From: Bryobacter sp.
GTDB taxonomy: Bacteria > Acidobacteriota > Terriglobia > Bryobacterales > Bryobacteraceae
Assembly (NCBI GenBank): GCA_022843605.1
Contig: JALHNI010000073.1
Coordinates: 1-33,138 of the forward strand
Length of the DNA stretch: 33,138 bases
Direction of reading: 5' to 3'
Shown here in pieces: positions 14,928-23,312 of the stretch. Each line of letters begins with the position of its first letter. Position 1 is the first letter of the stretch. The position numbers and the translations under genes are program-made. The notes below the pieces were generated by a model that was not told the origin of the DNA, searched no databases, and saw nothing but the letters and a program-made list of their open reading frames with translations.

Positions 14928-16058
14928 CTAAGTGCTGCGCTGGAGGCGCAGCACTACCGTGGCCAGAACGTTAGCCGCGCTAGCGGTTTTTCCGCCGGAC
15001 ACGTCCACCAGGTAAACGGTGGTGCCTTCCTGTACCCAGGTGCCAGTCATCATGGATCCCGTCTTGCCTTGCATCGCAAAAAGCTGGCCGGTGGGGCTGC
15101 CGATGCGAATTTCGACGATGGAGGCGTTTGGCGCATTCCATGAAATAGTGGTTTGGCCCAAACTGTTGCCCTGAACCGGAATCGGATTCGGACTGGCCGT
15201 GATGGAGTTGCCGGAAGGCGTCGGCGCGGCACCGGAGGCGGTATTGATGTTTCCGTTGACGCCGGTGGGGAAGAAGCCGCCGGAAGTGGCGTTGGCCGCG
15301 CCGCCGTAGGCAAGTTTGAGCACCTCGCCGGGGCTGCGCACTTCCGAGAGCGCCAGCGCGTCAGTATTGAAGTACAGAGTGCCAGAGGGCGGGGGAATGT
15401 GGTCGACGGCATCGAGCGCGGCCGTGGGAATGCTCAGGCGGGCAATCTGGGCCCGAATGGCGCCCGAGTGGAACGCTTCGACGGCGAGAATACGGGCGGC
15501 TGCCCCGAGGATCGCTTTGTCCTGGATCAAAGGAGCAGCGCCGCCATAGGCCGTAACGCCGATATCTTCGAGGGCACGCGCGACGACCAGAAAATCATTC
15601 TGGCTAGCGAAGCCGATCCCAAGGGCGGCCAAATTAATGGGGGGTTTCGCGACTGGCGTTGCACCAAGGCTGGTGATGGTATCGCGGAGCAACTTGACGT
15701 GAACCTGTTCATTAGAAGCGAGTTCGAGTGCAATGTTGCGGATGGCGGCGTCCGAAAAGACAACCTGCGAGCCGCCGGTGGTGGCTCCGGAACTGCCGAG
15801 GCCGGTAATCCCGATACCGACCTGGCTGATCGTTTGGCCGGTGGTGGCGGCCGTATAAAATTCGGCCTCCAGGTACTCAAGGTTGAGCGCGAACTGGACA
15901 ATGTCCAAGTCGGTGATGGCGGCCTGGGCATTGGCTCGTTTGCTGGTGGCGGTGAGGGCAGCGGTGGCCATTGCCCCAGCCAAGCCGAGCTTCCGGACAA
16001 AATTGCGACGATCAGGGGACGCAGCAATCATGTCCCGGATCAGTTTGTTCTCAGTCAT
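14928..16058 (-). CDS. Tat-exported ferritin-like domain protein
   Basis: A 376-residue secreted protein. A twin-arginine signal is visible (SPDRRNFVRKLG, Arg17-Arg18, then a hydrophobic stretch and RANA), so it should be exported folded. Residues about 48-235 are a helical ferritin-like bundle with Glu61 and Glu65 (NLEYLEAEFY), Glu117-x-x-His120 (NEQVHVKLL) and a later VEAFHSG, matching the Ferritin_2-type family common in acidobacteria. Its role is not settled; iron or oxidant handling is possible. Residues about 295-375 form an extra Ig-like or bacterial surface domain (TISWNAPNASIVEIRIG, GTWVQEGTTVYLVD). ATG 16058 is chosen because AAGGA lies seven bases upstream; the open frame to 16112 has no better start. 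A 7-base inverted repeat (TTGCCCC/GGGGCAA, 16071-16105) lies just upstream. Confidence 0.85.
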   Translation of the reverse strand: MTENKLIRDMIAASPDRRNFVRKLGLAGAMATAALTATSKRANAQAAITDLDIVQFALNLEYLEAEFYTAATTGQTISQVGIGITGLGSSGATTGGSQVVFSDAAIRNIALELASNEQVHVKLLRDTITSLGATPVAKPPINLAALGIGFASQNDFLVVARALEDIGVTAYGGAAPLIQDKAILGAAARILAVEAFHSGAIRAQIARLSIPTAALDAVDHIPPPSGTLYFNTDALALSEVRSPGEVLKLAYGGAANATSGGFFPTGVNGNINTASGAAPTPSGNSITASPNPIPVQGNSLGQTTISWNAPNASIVEIRIGSPTGQLFAMQGKTGSMMTGTWVQEGTTVYLVDVSGGKTASAANVLATVVLRLQRST

Positions 16059-16169
16059 TTCGTATCCTTCTTGCCCCTTTTTCTTGACGGCGAGGGATGG
16101 GGCAATAACCACGTCGTTCTCATTGGGAGCTACGTAGTGACGAAGGATAACGGATTGAGTTTCTCAGGA

Positions 16170-18113
16170 TTACCGGTAGAAAGGTTGCCAGGTAAGCCAG
16201 CGAGGGCCGTACTTCGTCTCTGGGCGGCCCGTTTCGAGGGCCCCGAGGTCCGGGGCACGGCCGGCGAAGCCTTCGTTGACGGTGGGAATGACAACGCCTG
16301 AGTCCACGGCCTTGCTATTGGGCTTGAGCTTGAAGTTGAGGTCCATGGCGTGATAGACGGCGTGGCGCTTGGCGGGGTCCGGCGGGGTCATCTTTTCGAA
16401 GATGTCGAAGTCCACTTCGATGCCATGTGCTTCCTGGCCCGTGGCAGCCTTCATTTCGGCCAGCGTTGAGAAGGTCTTCCAGTCGGTCGCTTTGGGTTCG
16501 TAGAGGCGTTGGCCCTTCTGTGGCCCGAGCCATTGATATTGAGCGGGAGCGCCTTTGTTGGGCCGGAAGCCATTGTAATCGGAGCTATAGGCATCGGTGG
16601 CGTTGGGCCAGGCCATGATGCCGCGACCCGGCGTATCTCGGCCAAGGAACAGGTTGTTGCGATAGTGCATGTTGGAGGAGGGATCCTTCACAACGTGTTC
16701 GCCGATGATGGTGTTGTGATAAACGATCAGTCCGGCGGGCTTGGCGGAGAACTTGAAGGCAACACCGCTGGGCACGTGATAGAGAATATTGCGAATGAAA
16801 TAGACAGGACCGCCAAAGACTGGCTGCGAACTATAGCCACCGTGGGCGGCGTTGACGCCGCGATTGTTGAAGACGCGAACGTTATGGACGCCGCCGTCGG
16901 TCTCGACGAAGTCATCGCCGAGCATGTGGAAGTCGTTGTTGTAAATGTCGATGGAAGAAGCGCGGCGTTCGGGATCCTTTTCGGGTGTGCCGTAGGTGGA
17001 GATGCCGACAGCGTCATGGAAATAGGCGATGGAGTTATGGGCAATCACATGGCCGGGTCCGTAGACTTTGACGGCGTAGTAGCTAGTGAGGAGATGGGAA
17101 CCGAACGGGCCGGCGCTCGCCCAGAGGGGGCCCGTCCAGCCGACGAGGCGGAAACGGTCGTCGCGGCCGAGAAATAGGTTATCGGCGATGTAGAAGTCGC
17201 TGGATCCAGCGTATTCGGTCCACACACCGAAGCCGACGTTCTCGAAGCGGCAGTTTTTGACGGTAAGCCCGACTGCGCCGATGACTTCTTTCTGTCCGGC
17301 CATAATGCCAATGTCGGTGTTGCGGAAGACGAGACCATCGAAGATGTGATGTGCGGAGCCCATCACGTCAAATAGGGCGTGGTTGCCGCCGCCGTCGAAG
17401 ATGGCTTCGCCATCGCCGGCGGCCTTAATAGTGATGGGCTTGTCAGCGGTGGCTTTGATGGCGAGCGAGGCGGTGCCATCGAAGGGCGTCATCATGGGGT
17501 CGACGTAGTTGAAACGTTCGGGGCGATAGAGCCCGGTATGAACGAGAATTGTGTCTCCGGGACGGACGCGGCGTTCCCAAACGACGCTCCAGTCACCGAG
17601 TCCAGAGCCATAGTAGGCCTGCAGGACACTGGTGAAGTTGGGCTCAAGCTTGGGGCCTTGATAGTCGGGGGCGTAGACATGCAGGGTGCGGCCATCCTTT
17701 GATGGCTGCGGCTCCGTGCGCGTTTTGACTTTGACGGTGTGTTGCGTTTCTCCGGTAGCGCCGTCGGGATCGGTCATCTTGAACTGGCACTCGTATTCGG
17801 TGCCCGGTTGGAGGTTGAGGATGCTGCCGGCAAAGCCCTCGGGTACGGTGTAATCGAGGTTCTCGCGTCGGCGGTAAATATTCTCGCCGCCGATGCGCAA
17901 TAGCGGCATCGCGTTCTTCCAGGAAGACTCGCCAACGGCTCGGTATTGCACACTGACGCCGGCATTGCGGTTCGCGTCACCGCTGATGGCCCACTCGAAG
18001 CCGAGATTGAGCAGCGTGGGGTGTTCGACAGTGAATTTTCCCGCCTGGATGGCGTTTTGTGCGCTCGCGCTGAATGTGGCGAGGCAAAGAAGGGTGAAGA
18101 TCTTGGGGCCCAT
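16170..18113 (-). CDS. Secreted right-handed beta-helix repeat protein
   Basis: A 647-residue exported protein with a Sec signal peptide (about 1-18, FTLLCLATFSASA). Residues about 25-135 look like a fibronectin/Ig-like domain (SVQYRAVGESSWKNA, LQPGTEYECQFKMTDPDG). From about 205 to 520 the sequence has short beta-strand rungs typical of pectate-lyase-fold helices (HHIFDGLVFRNTDIGI, LTVKNCRFENVGFGV, SIDIYNNDFHMLGDDF, VRVFNNRGV, YHNTIIG, MHYRNNLFLG). Such proteins bind or cleave polysaccharides such as pectin or alginate; I cannot assign catalytic residues. The ATG at 18113 has no obvious Shine-Dalgarno sequence, but the signal peptide supports it. It diverges from the secreted esterase gene at 18153 across a palindrome, which suggests shared control. 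Confidence 0.85.
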   Translation of the reverse strand: MGPKIFTLLCLATFSASAQNAIQAGKFTVEHPTLLNLGFEWAISGDANRNAGVSVQYRAVGESSWKNAMPLLRIGGENIYRRRENLDYTVPEGFAGSILNLQPGTEYECQFKMTDPDGATGETQHTVKVKTRTEPQPSKDGRTLHVYAPDYQGPKLEPNFTSVLQAYYGSGLGDWSVVWERRVRPGDTILVHTGLYRPERFNYVDPMMTPFDGTASLAIKATADKPITIKAAGDGEAIFDGGGNHALFDVMGSAHHIFDGLVFRNTDIGIMAGQKEVIGAVGLTVKNCRFENVGFGVWTEYAGSSDFYIADNLFLGRDDRFRLVGWTGPLWASAGPFGSHLLTSYYAVKVYGPGHVIAHNSIAYFHDAVGISTYGTPEKDPERRASSIDIYNNDFHMLGDDFVETDGGVHNVRVFNNRGVNAAHGGYSSQPVFGGPVYFIRNILYHVPSGVAFKFSAKPAGLIVYHNTIIGEHVVKDPSSNMHYRNNLFLGRDTPGRGIMAWPNATDAYSSDYNGFRPNKGAPAQYQWLGPQKGQRLYEPKATDWKTFSTLAEMKAATGQEAHGIEVDFDIFEKMTPPDPAKRHAVYHAMDLNFKLKPNSKAVDSGVVIPTVNEGFAGRAPDLGALETGRPETKYGPRWLTWQPFYR

Positions 18114-18130
18114 AGATGCGGCCCATTATA

Positions 18131-18147
18131 TTCGATAGACTATCGAA
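18131..18147. promoter_or_regulatory. 17-base palindrome between divergent secreted-enzyme genes
   Basis: TTCGATAGACTATCGAA is an 8+1+8 perfect inverted repeat in the 39-base gap between the beta-helix gene (start 18113) and the esterase gene (start 18153). A TATAAT box on the minus strand (18130-18125) directly abuts it, and TATATT on the plus strand (18127-18132) overlaps it. I see no good -35 elements. The placement fits an operator for a dimeric regulator acting on both genes. Confidence 0.6.
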
Positions 18148-18152
18148 CGCTT

Positions 18153-19226
18153 ATGCGGTTCTTACAGCTTTTGGCTCTTTCCAGTCTGGTTTACGCCCAG
18201 GCTCCTGCGCCGGTACGCTCGCCCGAGGTGAATGCGGATCGGCGGGTGACCTTCCGCTTGCGCGCGCCGCAAGCCAGGGAGGTGCTGGTGGATCGGGAGA
18301 CGGCGGGGCGTGCCCCGATGACGAAGGGCGAGGATGGCGTATGGACGTTGACGACGGATCCACTGAATCCGGATATCTACGGTTATCGGTTTGTGGTGGA
18401 TGGCGCGGCGTTTATGGACCCGGTGAACGCGATGATGAAGACGAATCTGCTGGGGCCGACAAGCGCGGTGCATGTGACGGGCCAGGAGAGCTGGGATCCG
18501 CGCGAGGTGCCGCATGGCAGCTTGACGGAGCACTTCTACGAGTCGAAGATTGCCGGCGACCGGCGGAGTGTTTTTGTCTACACGCCCCCGGGCTACGATG
18601 CGCGAGAGGGACGCAGGTATCCGGTGCTGTACTTACTGCATGGGTTCAGCGATGGGTCAGATGGGTGGAGCACAGTAGGACGGGCTCACGTGATTCTGGA
18701 TAACCTGATTGCGGACAAAAAGGCGCTGCCGATGTTGGTGGTGATGCCGTTGGGTTATGGTGAACCGGCCGTATTGAAGGGGCCGCGGGATCCTGACATG
18801 AACCGGCGCAATGTAACCAAGCAGAAGGACACTCTGCTGCAGGAAGTGATGCCGCAGGTGGAGCGGGCCTATCGAGTAAAGGCTTCAGCGGCTGATCGGG
18901 CAATAGCGGGTCTTTCGATGGGTGGAGGGCAGAGCCTTTACGGAGGCTTGACGGCCCCGTATTCGTTCGCCTATGTGGCGAGTTTTTCCGGGGCGGCGCC
19001 GGAGGCGGCGATGCTGGATGGTCTAGATGAGTCGATCAACAAGAAGCTGAAGTTACTCTGGATCGCTTGCGGCAAGGATGACTTTCTGCTGAAGCGCAAT
19101 CTAGCGATGATTGACATGCTGAAAAAGAAGAAAGTGAAGCATGTTTGGAACGAGACGGCCGGCGCGCACACCTGGCCGGTGTGGCGCCGGAACTTGACGG
19201 AGTTGGCTCCGCAGTTGTTTCGCTAA
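18153..19226 (+). CDS. Secreted alpha/beta-hydrolase esterase (CE1/esterase D-like) with N-terminal beta-sandwich
   Basis: A 357-residue exported esterase. A signal peptide covers about 1-17 (LQLLALSSLVYAQA), a CBM48/early-set-like domain about 25-110 (VTFRLRAPQAREVLV, IYGYRFVVDG), and an esterase domain about 120-357. The oxyanion region is LYLLHGFSDG, the nucleophile is Ser255 in AGLSMGGGQS, a likely acid is Asp309 or Asp310 in CGKDDF, and His339 lies in GAHTW. This layout is seen in feruloyl and acetylxylan esterases of family CE1 and in enterochelin esterase-like proteins; deacylation of plant polysaccharide is the more likely role here. The long open frame upstream to 17946 is antisense to the beta-helix gene and is excluded. 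No Shine-Dalgarno sequence is seen. The stop overlaps the stop of the convergent quinoprotein gene. Confidence 0.88.
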   Translation: MRFLQLLALSSLVYAQAPAPVRSPEVNADRRVTFRLRAPQAREVLVDRETAGRAPMTKGEDGVWTLTTDPLNPDIYGYRFVVDGAAFMDPVNAMMKTNLLGPTSAVHVTGQESWDPREVPHGSLTEHFYESKIAGDRRSVFVYTPPGYDAREGRRYPVLYLLHGFSDGSDGWSTVGRAHVILDNLIADKKALPMLVVMPLGYGEPAVLKGPRDPDMNRRNVTKQKDTLLQEVMPQVERAYRVKASAADRAIAGLSMGGGQSLYGGLTAPYSFAYVASFSGAAPEAAMLDGLDESINKKLKLLWIACGKDDFLLKRNLAMIDMLKKKKVKHVWNETAGAHTWPVWRRNLTELAPQLFR

Positions 19227-21463
19227 GGCAGGGCAAAGACAAAGATCGCAGATTGTGACGCAATGGCGACGTATTGTTTGCCGGCGACCGCGTAGGACAT
19301 GGGTGAGGCGACAATGTTGGCGCCGGTGTAGTAGTGCCAAAGATACTTGCCCGTCTTCGAGTCGAGGGCGATGAGGTTGCCGTCGTTGCTGGAGGCAAAG
19401 GCGACGCCGCCCGCGGTGGCAACGACGCCAGTGGTCGATGAGCCAATCTGCATGGGGAAGTTCCACTTGACGATGCCGGTGGTGGCTTCGAGCGCGCGTA
19501 CGAAGCCCGGCGCGCCGATCTTGGGATCGACTTCCACGCCCCCGCCGGTGAAGCCCTCGCCAGGCACGGGTTCCTTGGTGACGCTGGTGTAAGTAGCGCA
19601 GGTTTCCCGGACTGAGACGAGTAAGTAGTTTGTGACTGGGTCATAGGACGGCGAACCCCAGTTCGCGGTGCCTGCAGCGTCCGGGCAAACGTAATTGCCT
19701 TCGGGGGTGGGGGTGGTGTTCGGGAGGACAATCGGGCGGCCTTTGGCGTCGAGCCCAGAAGCCCAGGTCTGTTTGGCATAGGCCCGGCCGGTGAGAAACT
19801 CGCCGGTCGTGCGATCAAGGACGTAGTGGAAGGCGTTGCGCTGCGCCGTGACGAGTAACTTTCGTTTCTGTCCGTTGACGACGCCATCGATCAGCACCGG
19901 CGTTTCCGTGGCATCCCAGTCATGAACGTCGTGCGGAGTGAATTGGAACCACCATTTGAGGCGGCCCGTTTTCGGATCGATAGCGAGGACGCAATTGGAA
20001 TAGAGATTGTCGCCCAGGCGGACCTTTCCGTCATAGTCGGGGCCGGGATTACCGGTCATCCAGAAAACGGTATCGGTATCGGCGTCGTAAGTGCCGGTCA
20101 TCCACGTGGGTGCGCCACCGTAATCGGCGGACTTCTCCGGATTCCAGGTCTTGCGCAGCGGGTCACCAGGACGGGGTGTGGAATGGAAGCGCCAGAGTCG
20201 TTTGCCGGTAGCAGCGTCATAAGCATCCACCGATCCGGTCAAGGCGCAATAGGCGGCGGTAACGCCGACAATGATCTTGTCACCCACGACCAACGGGGCA
20301 TGGGTAATGGAGAAGCCTTTCTTGTAGTCGTCGACTTCGATATCCCAGATGACGTTGCCGGATTTGGCATCGAGGGCGACCAGGCGGGTGTCGAGAGTCG
20401 CCATATAGAGTCGGTCGCCGAGTACAGCCATGCCGCGATTGGTCATGACGGTGCAGTGGCTGGCGATCTGCGGCAGGCGGCGGGTGTATTTCCAGATGGG
20501 ACGGCCGGTGCGGGCGTCGAGGGCCGCGGCGTTGTTGAGCGGGCCGGTGACAAACATGAGTCCGTCGACTACGAGGGGAGTGGTTTCGACAGTGTTGCCG
20601 CCAAGTTGGTGGGTCCAGGTGCTTTTGAGCGTCGGTGCGTTGGCGGGAGTGATCTGTTTGAGGCCGGAGTAGTGGGTGCCGCGCAGGTCGCCCCAGTAGG
20701 TGAGCCAATTCTGGGGCTCGGCGGCGGTATTGCGGAGGCGCTGAGCGGTGACGTTGAAATCGGCTGCGGGCTTCCAGGGCAGGGAAGCGTCGTAGGCTGG
20801 CTTGGTCTTGAAGAGGAAGGCGACCACGTCGAGCCGGTCGGTGGTGGAGAGTTTTGAGTGGGGGGCCGTCGACTTGCGGAGTGGTGTGGGTAGGTCGCGC
20901 TTATTGAGCAGGTGCCAGTGGCTTTGCTCGTCGAGCAGTTGGAGCGTGAAGGTGTCTTCGCCTTTGAGGATGCCTTTGGTTCTGCCGGCGGTGGTGAACT
21001 CGATCTCTTCGGCGATGCGTTTGCTCAGCGCGGTGGGCTTGAGCTTGGCGCGGATGTCCGACAGATCGGGGCCCAGGATGCCGCCTTGGCCGCCGAACAT
21101 ATGGCAGGAGCGGCAGTTGGCCTCAAAGAGTGTGCGGCCGCGGGAATCGTTGCCGTCAACACGTTCGTCGGCGGCCGAGAGAGAGAGCAGAAATGCCGCA
21201 ATGGATTTGGCGTCCTGTTCCGGCATGGGAATCGCGGGCATTTGGGTGCCGGGAATGCCCTTGACAATGTTGCGGACCAAGTCAGCCTCCGCACCGCCGT
21301 GTTTCCAGTCGCCGGTGGTGAGGTCCGGCCCGCGGCCGCCCTTGGCCGTATCGCCGTGGCAGGCCGAGCAATTGCGGACGAAGAGTTTTTGGCCTTGGGC
21401 GACGGCTTCCGGGTGTTGGGCCAGGGCGGCAAAGGCGACGAGCGCGAGGAGGGCGAGTTTCAT
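19223..21463 (-). CDS. PQQ-type quinoprotein dehydrogenase with two N-terminal cytochrome c domains
   Basis: A 746-residue exported protein. A signal peptide is followed by two c-type haem sites, CSACH (32-36) and CRSCH (117-121), and an eight-bladed quinoprotein propeller from about 245 with repeats such as ALDAKSGNVIWDI and AYDAATGKRLWRF. In methanol-dehydrogenase-like enzymes PQQ binds with a metal and electrons pass to cytochrome c; here haems are fused, so electron transfer could be internal. HDVHDWDATETP gives Asp515 and Asp517; this D-x-D spacing is the lanthanide type, and Asn472 is present. The expected metal-ligand Glu aligns by eye with Tyr405, and the vicinal Cys pair is only one Cys (337, in SHCTVMTNRG). 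It may belong to the acidobacterial 'empty quinoprotein' groups. It is the last gene of an operon with 21485 and 22285. Confidence 0.87.
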   Translation of the reverse strand: MKLALLALVAFAALAQHPEAVAQGQKLFVRNCSACHGDTAKGGRGPDLTTGDWKHGGAEADLVRNIVKGIPGTQMPAIPMPEQDAKSIAAFLLSLSAADERVDGNDSRGRTLFEANCRSCHMFGGQGGILGPDLSDIRAKLKPTALSKRIAEEIEFTTAGRTKGILKGEDTFTLQLLDEQSHWHLLNKRDLPTPLRKSTAPHSKLSTTDRLDVVAFLFKTKPAYDASLPWKPAADFNVTAQRLRNTAAEPQNWLTYWGDLRGTHYSGLKQITPANAPTLKSTWTHQLGGNTVETTPLVVDGLMFVTGPLNNAAALDARTGRPIWKYTRRLPQIASHCTVMTNRGMAVLGDRLYMATLDTRLVALDAKSGNVIWDIEVDDYKKGFSITHAPLVVGDKIIVGVTAAYCALTGSVDAYDAATGKRLWRFHSTPRPGDPLRKTWNPEKSADYGGAPTWMTGTYDADTDTVFWMTGNPGPDYDGKVRLGDNLYSNCVLAIDPKTGRLKWWFQFTPHDVHDWDATETPVLIDGVVNGQKRKLLVTAQRNAFHYVLDRTTGEFLTGRAYAKQTWASGLDAKGRPIVLPNTTPTPEGNYVCPDAAGTANWGSPSYDPVTNYLLVSVRETCATYTSVTKEPVPGEGFTGGGVEVDPKIGAPGFVRALEATTGIVKWNFPMQIGSSTTGVVATAGGVAFASSNDGNLIALDSKTGKYLWHYYTGANIVASPMSYAVAGKQYVAIASQSAIFVFALP

Positions 21464-21484
21464 TCGCCCCCCATCATATCGAGA

Positions 21485-22264
21485 CTAGGAGTTGACGCCG
21501 GAGCAGAGGAAGCCGCCGTCGACGGCGATGGCTTGGCCGGTGATGAAACTGGCCGCATCGGAGGCCAGGAGGACGGCGGCTCCGACGAGTTCTTCGGCTT
21601 TGCCGAAGCGCTTCATGGGCGTGCGGAGCAGGAACTCACGGCCACGGTCAGTCCCGTTGAGCAGGGCCGAGTTGAGATCGGTGAGGAAGACGCCCGGGGC
21701 GATGGCATTGACGTTGATGCCTTGGCGGGCCCATTCAATGGCGAGGCTCTTGGTGAGCGAGAGCACTCCGGCCTTTGACGCGGCGTAGGCGGCCACTTCG
21801 TTCAGGCTGACGAAGGAACTCAGGGAGGCGATGTTGATGACGCGGCCCTTGCCACTCTTCACCAGGGGCTCATGGAAGACCTGGCAGGCGACCACCATGC
21901 TGGTGAGGTTCGTGTCCATGACGCTGTGCCACTCATCGACGGTCATGTTGATCGTGGGCTTGCGGATGGTCTTTCCGGCCGCGTTCAAAAGAATATCGAC
22001 GCTGCCTAGGGTGGCCACGACCTGATCGCGGAAGGCGATGATCTGGTCGCGGTCCATGACGTCGCAGGTCTGGCGGAGGGTACGGCGGCCCAGCGCCTCG
22101 ATTTCGGTGGCGACTTCGTCGATCAGGTTTTCGCGGCGACCCGTCACGACGACGTCTGCGCCGGCCTTCGCCAAACCGAGGGCGAGTGTCCGGCCCAGGC
22201 CCGACGTGCCGCCCAATACGACCGCCACGCGGCCGCTTAAGTCCATATAGTTGTGTACTGACAT
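21485..22264 (-). CDS. Short-chain dehydrogenase/reductase, gluconate 5-dehydrogenase/KduD-like
   Basis: A 259-residue classical SDR, cytoplasmic and NAD(P)-dependent. The cofactor motif is GGTSGLG (18-24), followed by NAAG (94-97). The catalytic set is Asn119, Ser147, Tyr160 and Lys164 (YAASK). The C-terminal part (NVNAIAPGVFLTDLN, FITGQAIAVDGGF) is typical of sugar and sugar-acid dehydrogenases such as gluconate 5-dehydrogenase (IdnO) and 2-deoxygluconate 3-dehydrogenase (KduD). Exact specificity cannot be set from sequence. It lies 20 bases downstream of a zinc alcohol dehydrogenase and 21 bases upstream of the quinoprotein gene. The pairing with an idonate-dehydrogenase-like partner supports sugar-acid metabolism. 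Confidence 0.88.
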   Translation of the reverse strand: MSVHNYMDLSGRVAVVLGGTSGLGRTLALGLAKAGADVVVTGRRENLIDEVATEIEALGRRTLRQTCDVMDRDQIIAFRDQVVATLGSVDILLNAAGKTIRKPTINMTVDEWHSVMDTNLTSMVVACQVFHEPLVKSGKGRVINIASLSSFVSLNEVAAYAASKAGVLSLTKSLAIEWARQGINVNAIAPGVFLTDLNSALLNGTDRGREFLLRTPMKRFGKAEELVGAAVLLASDAASFITGQAIAVDGGFLCSGVNS

Positions 22265-22284
22265 ATGCGTCTCTCAGTCTACCG

Positions 22285-23274
22285 CTATGCCCAATCGACG
22301 ACGGCTTTAACGACGCCAGCTTCCGGATCGAGCCAATGGGGGAAGCGGGCGATCATTTCGTCGGCCGGGACGCGATCAGAAACCCAGGGTGCGGTGTCGA
22401 TCTGCCCGGCCTCCATGAGTTCGATGATGCGGCGATGCTCGGCGGGGGTGCTGTTGCGCGTGGCGAGCAGGGTGATTTCCTTGCGGTGAAAATCGGGATC
22501 GTGGAAGGTAACGTCACCCACGAACAAGCCCACGAAAACCAGCTTGCCGCCGTTGGCGACGAGTTTGAAGGCGCCTTGCATGGATTGCGGATTACCGGTG
22601 CAATCGAAGACCAGCGTGGCCGGCGGGATCTCTTCGGCTCTTTCGTAGCAAGCCTTCAGGGGATAGTGCTGCTGGGCGAAGGCGCGCCGTTTTGCGCTGA
22701 GGTCGACGAGTTCGATCTCGGCGCCGGCGACCTTAAGAAACTCGATTACCGAGAGGCCGATGGGACCAGCGCCGATCACCAGAACACGCTCGCCGGCCGC
22801 CGGCTGGCCGCGCAGGACGGCGTGAGAACCGATTCCGAGCGTTTCCACGAGGGCGAGTTGCGCGTTCGAGAGCTTGGCGTTCGGGTAGAGATGCGTGGCT
22901 GGAACCAGGAAGCGTTCGCGCATGCCGCCATCGACGTGGACGCCGAGGACCTTGAGGCTTTCGCAGCAGTTGGTTTTGCCGCGGAGACAGGCCTGGCAGT
23001 GTCCACAGTTGAGGTAGGGATTAACGGCGCACCGGTCGCCCACTTGAACGCCGCTGGTGCCATCGCCCAGGGCGAGCACTTCGACAGCCAACTCATGGCC
23101 AAGGATGCGAGGGTAGCTAAAGAAAGGTTGGCGCCCGCGGTAGGCGTGGAGATCGGTGCCACAGATACCAATGCTCAACACACGGACGAGAGCCTCTCCG
23201 GAGGAAGGCGCTTGCGGTTCCGGCGTGTCGTGCCAGGCGAACTGGCTAGGTTGTTCAAGAATCAGATTACGCAC
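22285..23274 (-). CDS. Zinc-dependent alcohol dehydrogenase (MDR family, sugar-acid or polyol type)
   Basis: A 329-residue medium-chain dehydrogenase. Likely catalytic zinc ligands are Cys38 (GICGTD) and His60-Glu61 (LGHE). The structural zinc site is Cys90, Cys93, Cys96 and Cys104 (NCGHCQACLRGKTNCC). The Rossmann nucleotide motif is VIGAGPIGL. It is most like L-idonate or L-galactonate 5-dehydrogenases and RspB-type enzymes that oxidise a secondary hydroxyl of a sugar acid or polyol with NAD+. The start is GTG 23274 without a clear Shine-Dalgarno sequence; the nearby ATG at 23276 is in another frame and stops after four codons. It is the first gene of the minus-strand operon and diverges from the nucleoside operon 38 bases away. 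Confidence 0.88.
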   Translation of the reverse strand: MRNLILEQPSQFAWHDTPEPQAPSSGEALVRVLSIGICGTDLHAYRGRQPFFSYPRILGHELAVEVLALGDGTSGVQVGDRCAVNPYLNCGHCQACLRGKTNCCESLKVLGVHVDGGMRERFLVPATHLYPNAKLSNAQLALVETLGIGSHAVLRGQPAAGERVLVIGAGPIGLSVIEFLKVAGAEIELVDLSAKRRAFAQQHYPLKACYERAEEIPPATLVFDCTGNPQSMQGAFKLVANGGKLVFVGLFVGDVTFHDPDFHRKEITLLATRNSTPAEHRRIIELMEAGQIDTAPWVSDRVPADEMIARFPHWLDPEAGVVKAVVDWA

Positions 23275-23312
23275 ATCAGCAGTTTATCCGAACGAGCGTA
23301 CACTCAAAAGAA

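Noticed and set aside
15153..16301. 382-residue plus-strand open frame over the ferritin-like gene
   Set aside because: It is low-complexity and Gly/Ala/Asp-rich, and lies antisense to a gene with a Tat signal, conserved ligands, a ribosome binding site and a terminator.
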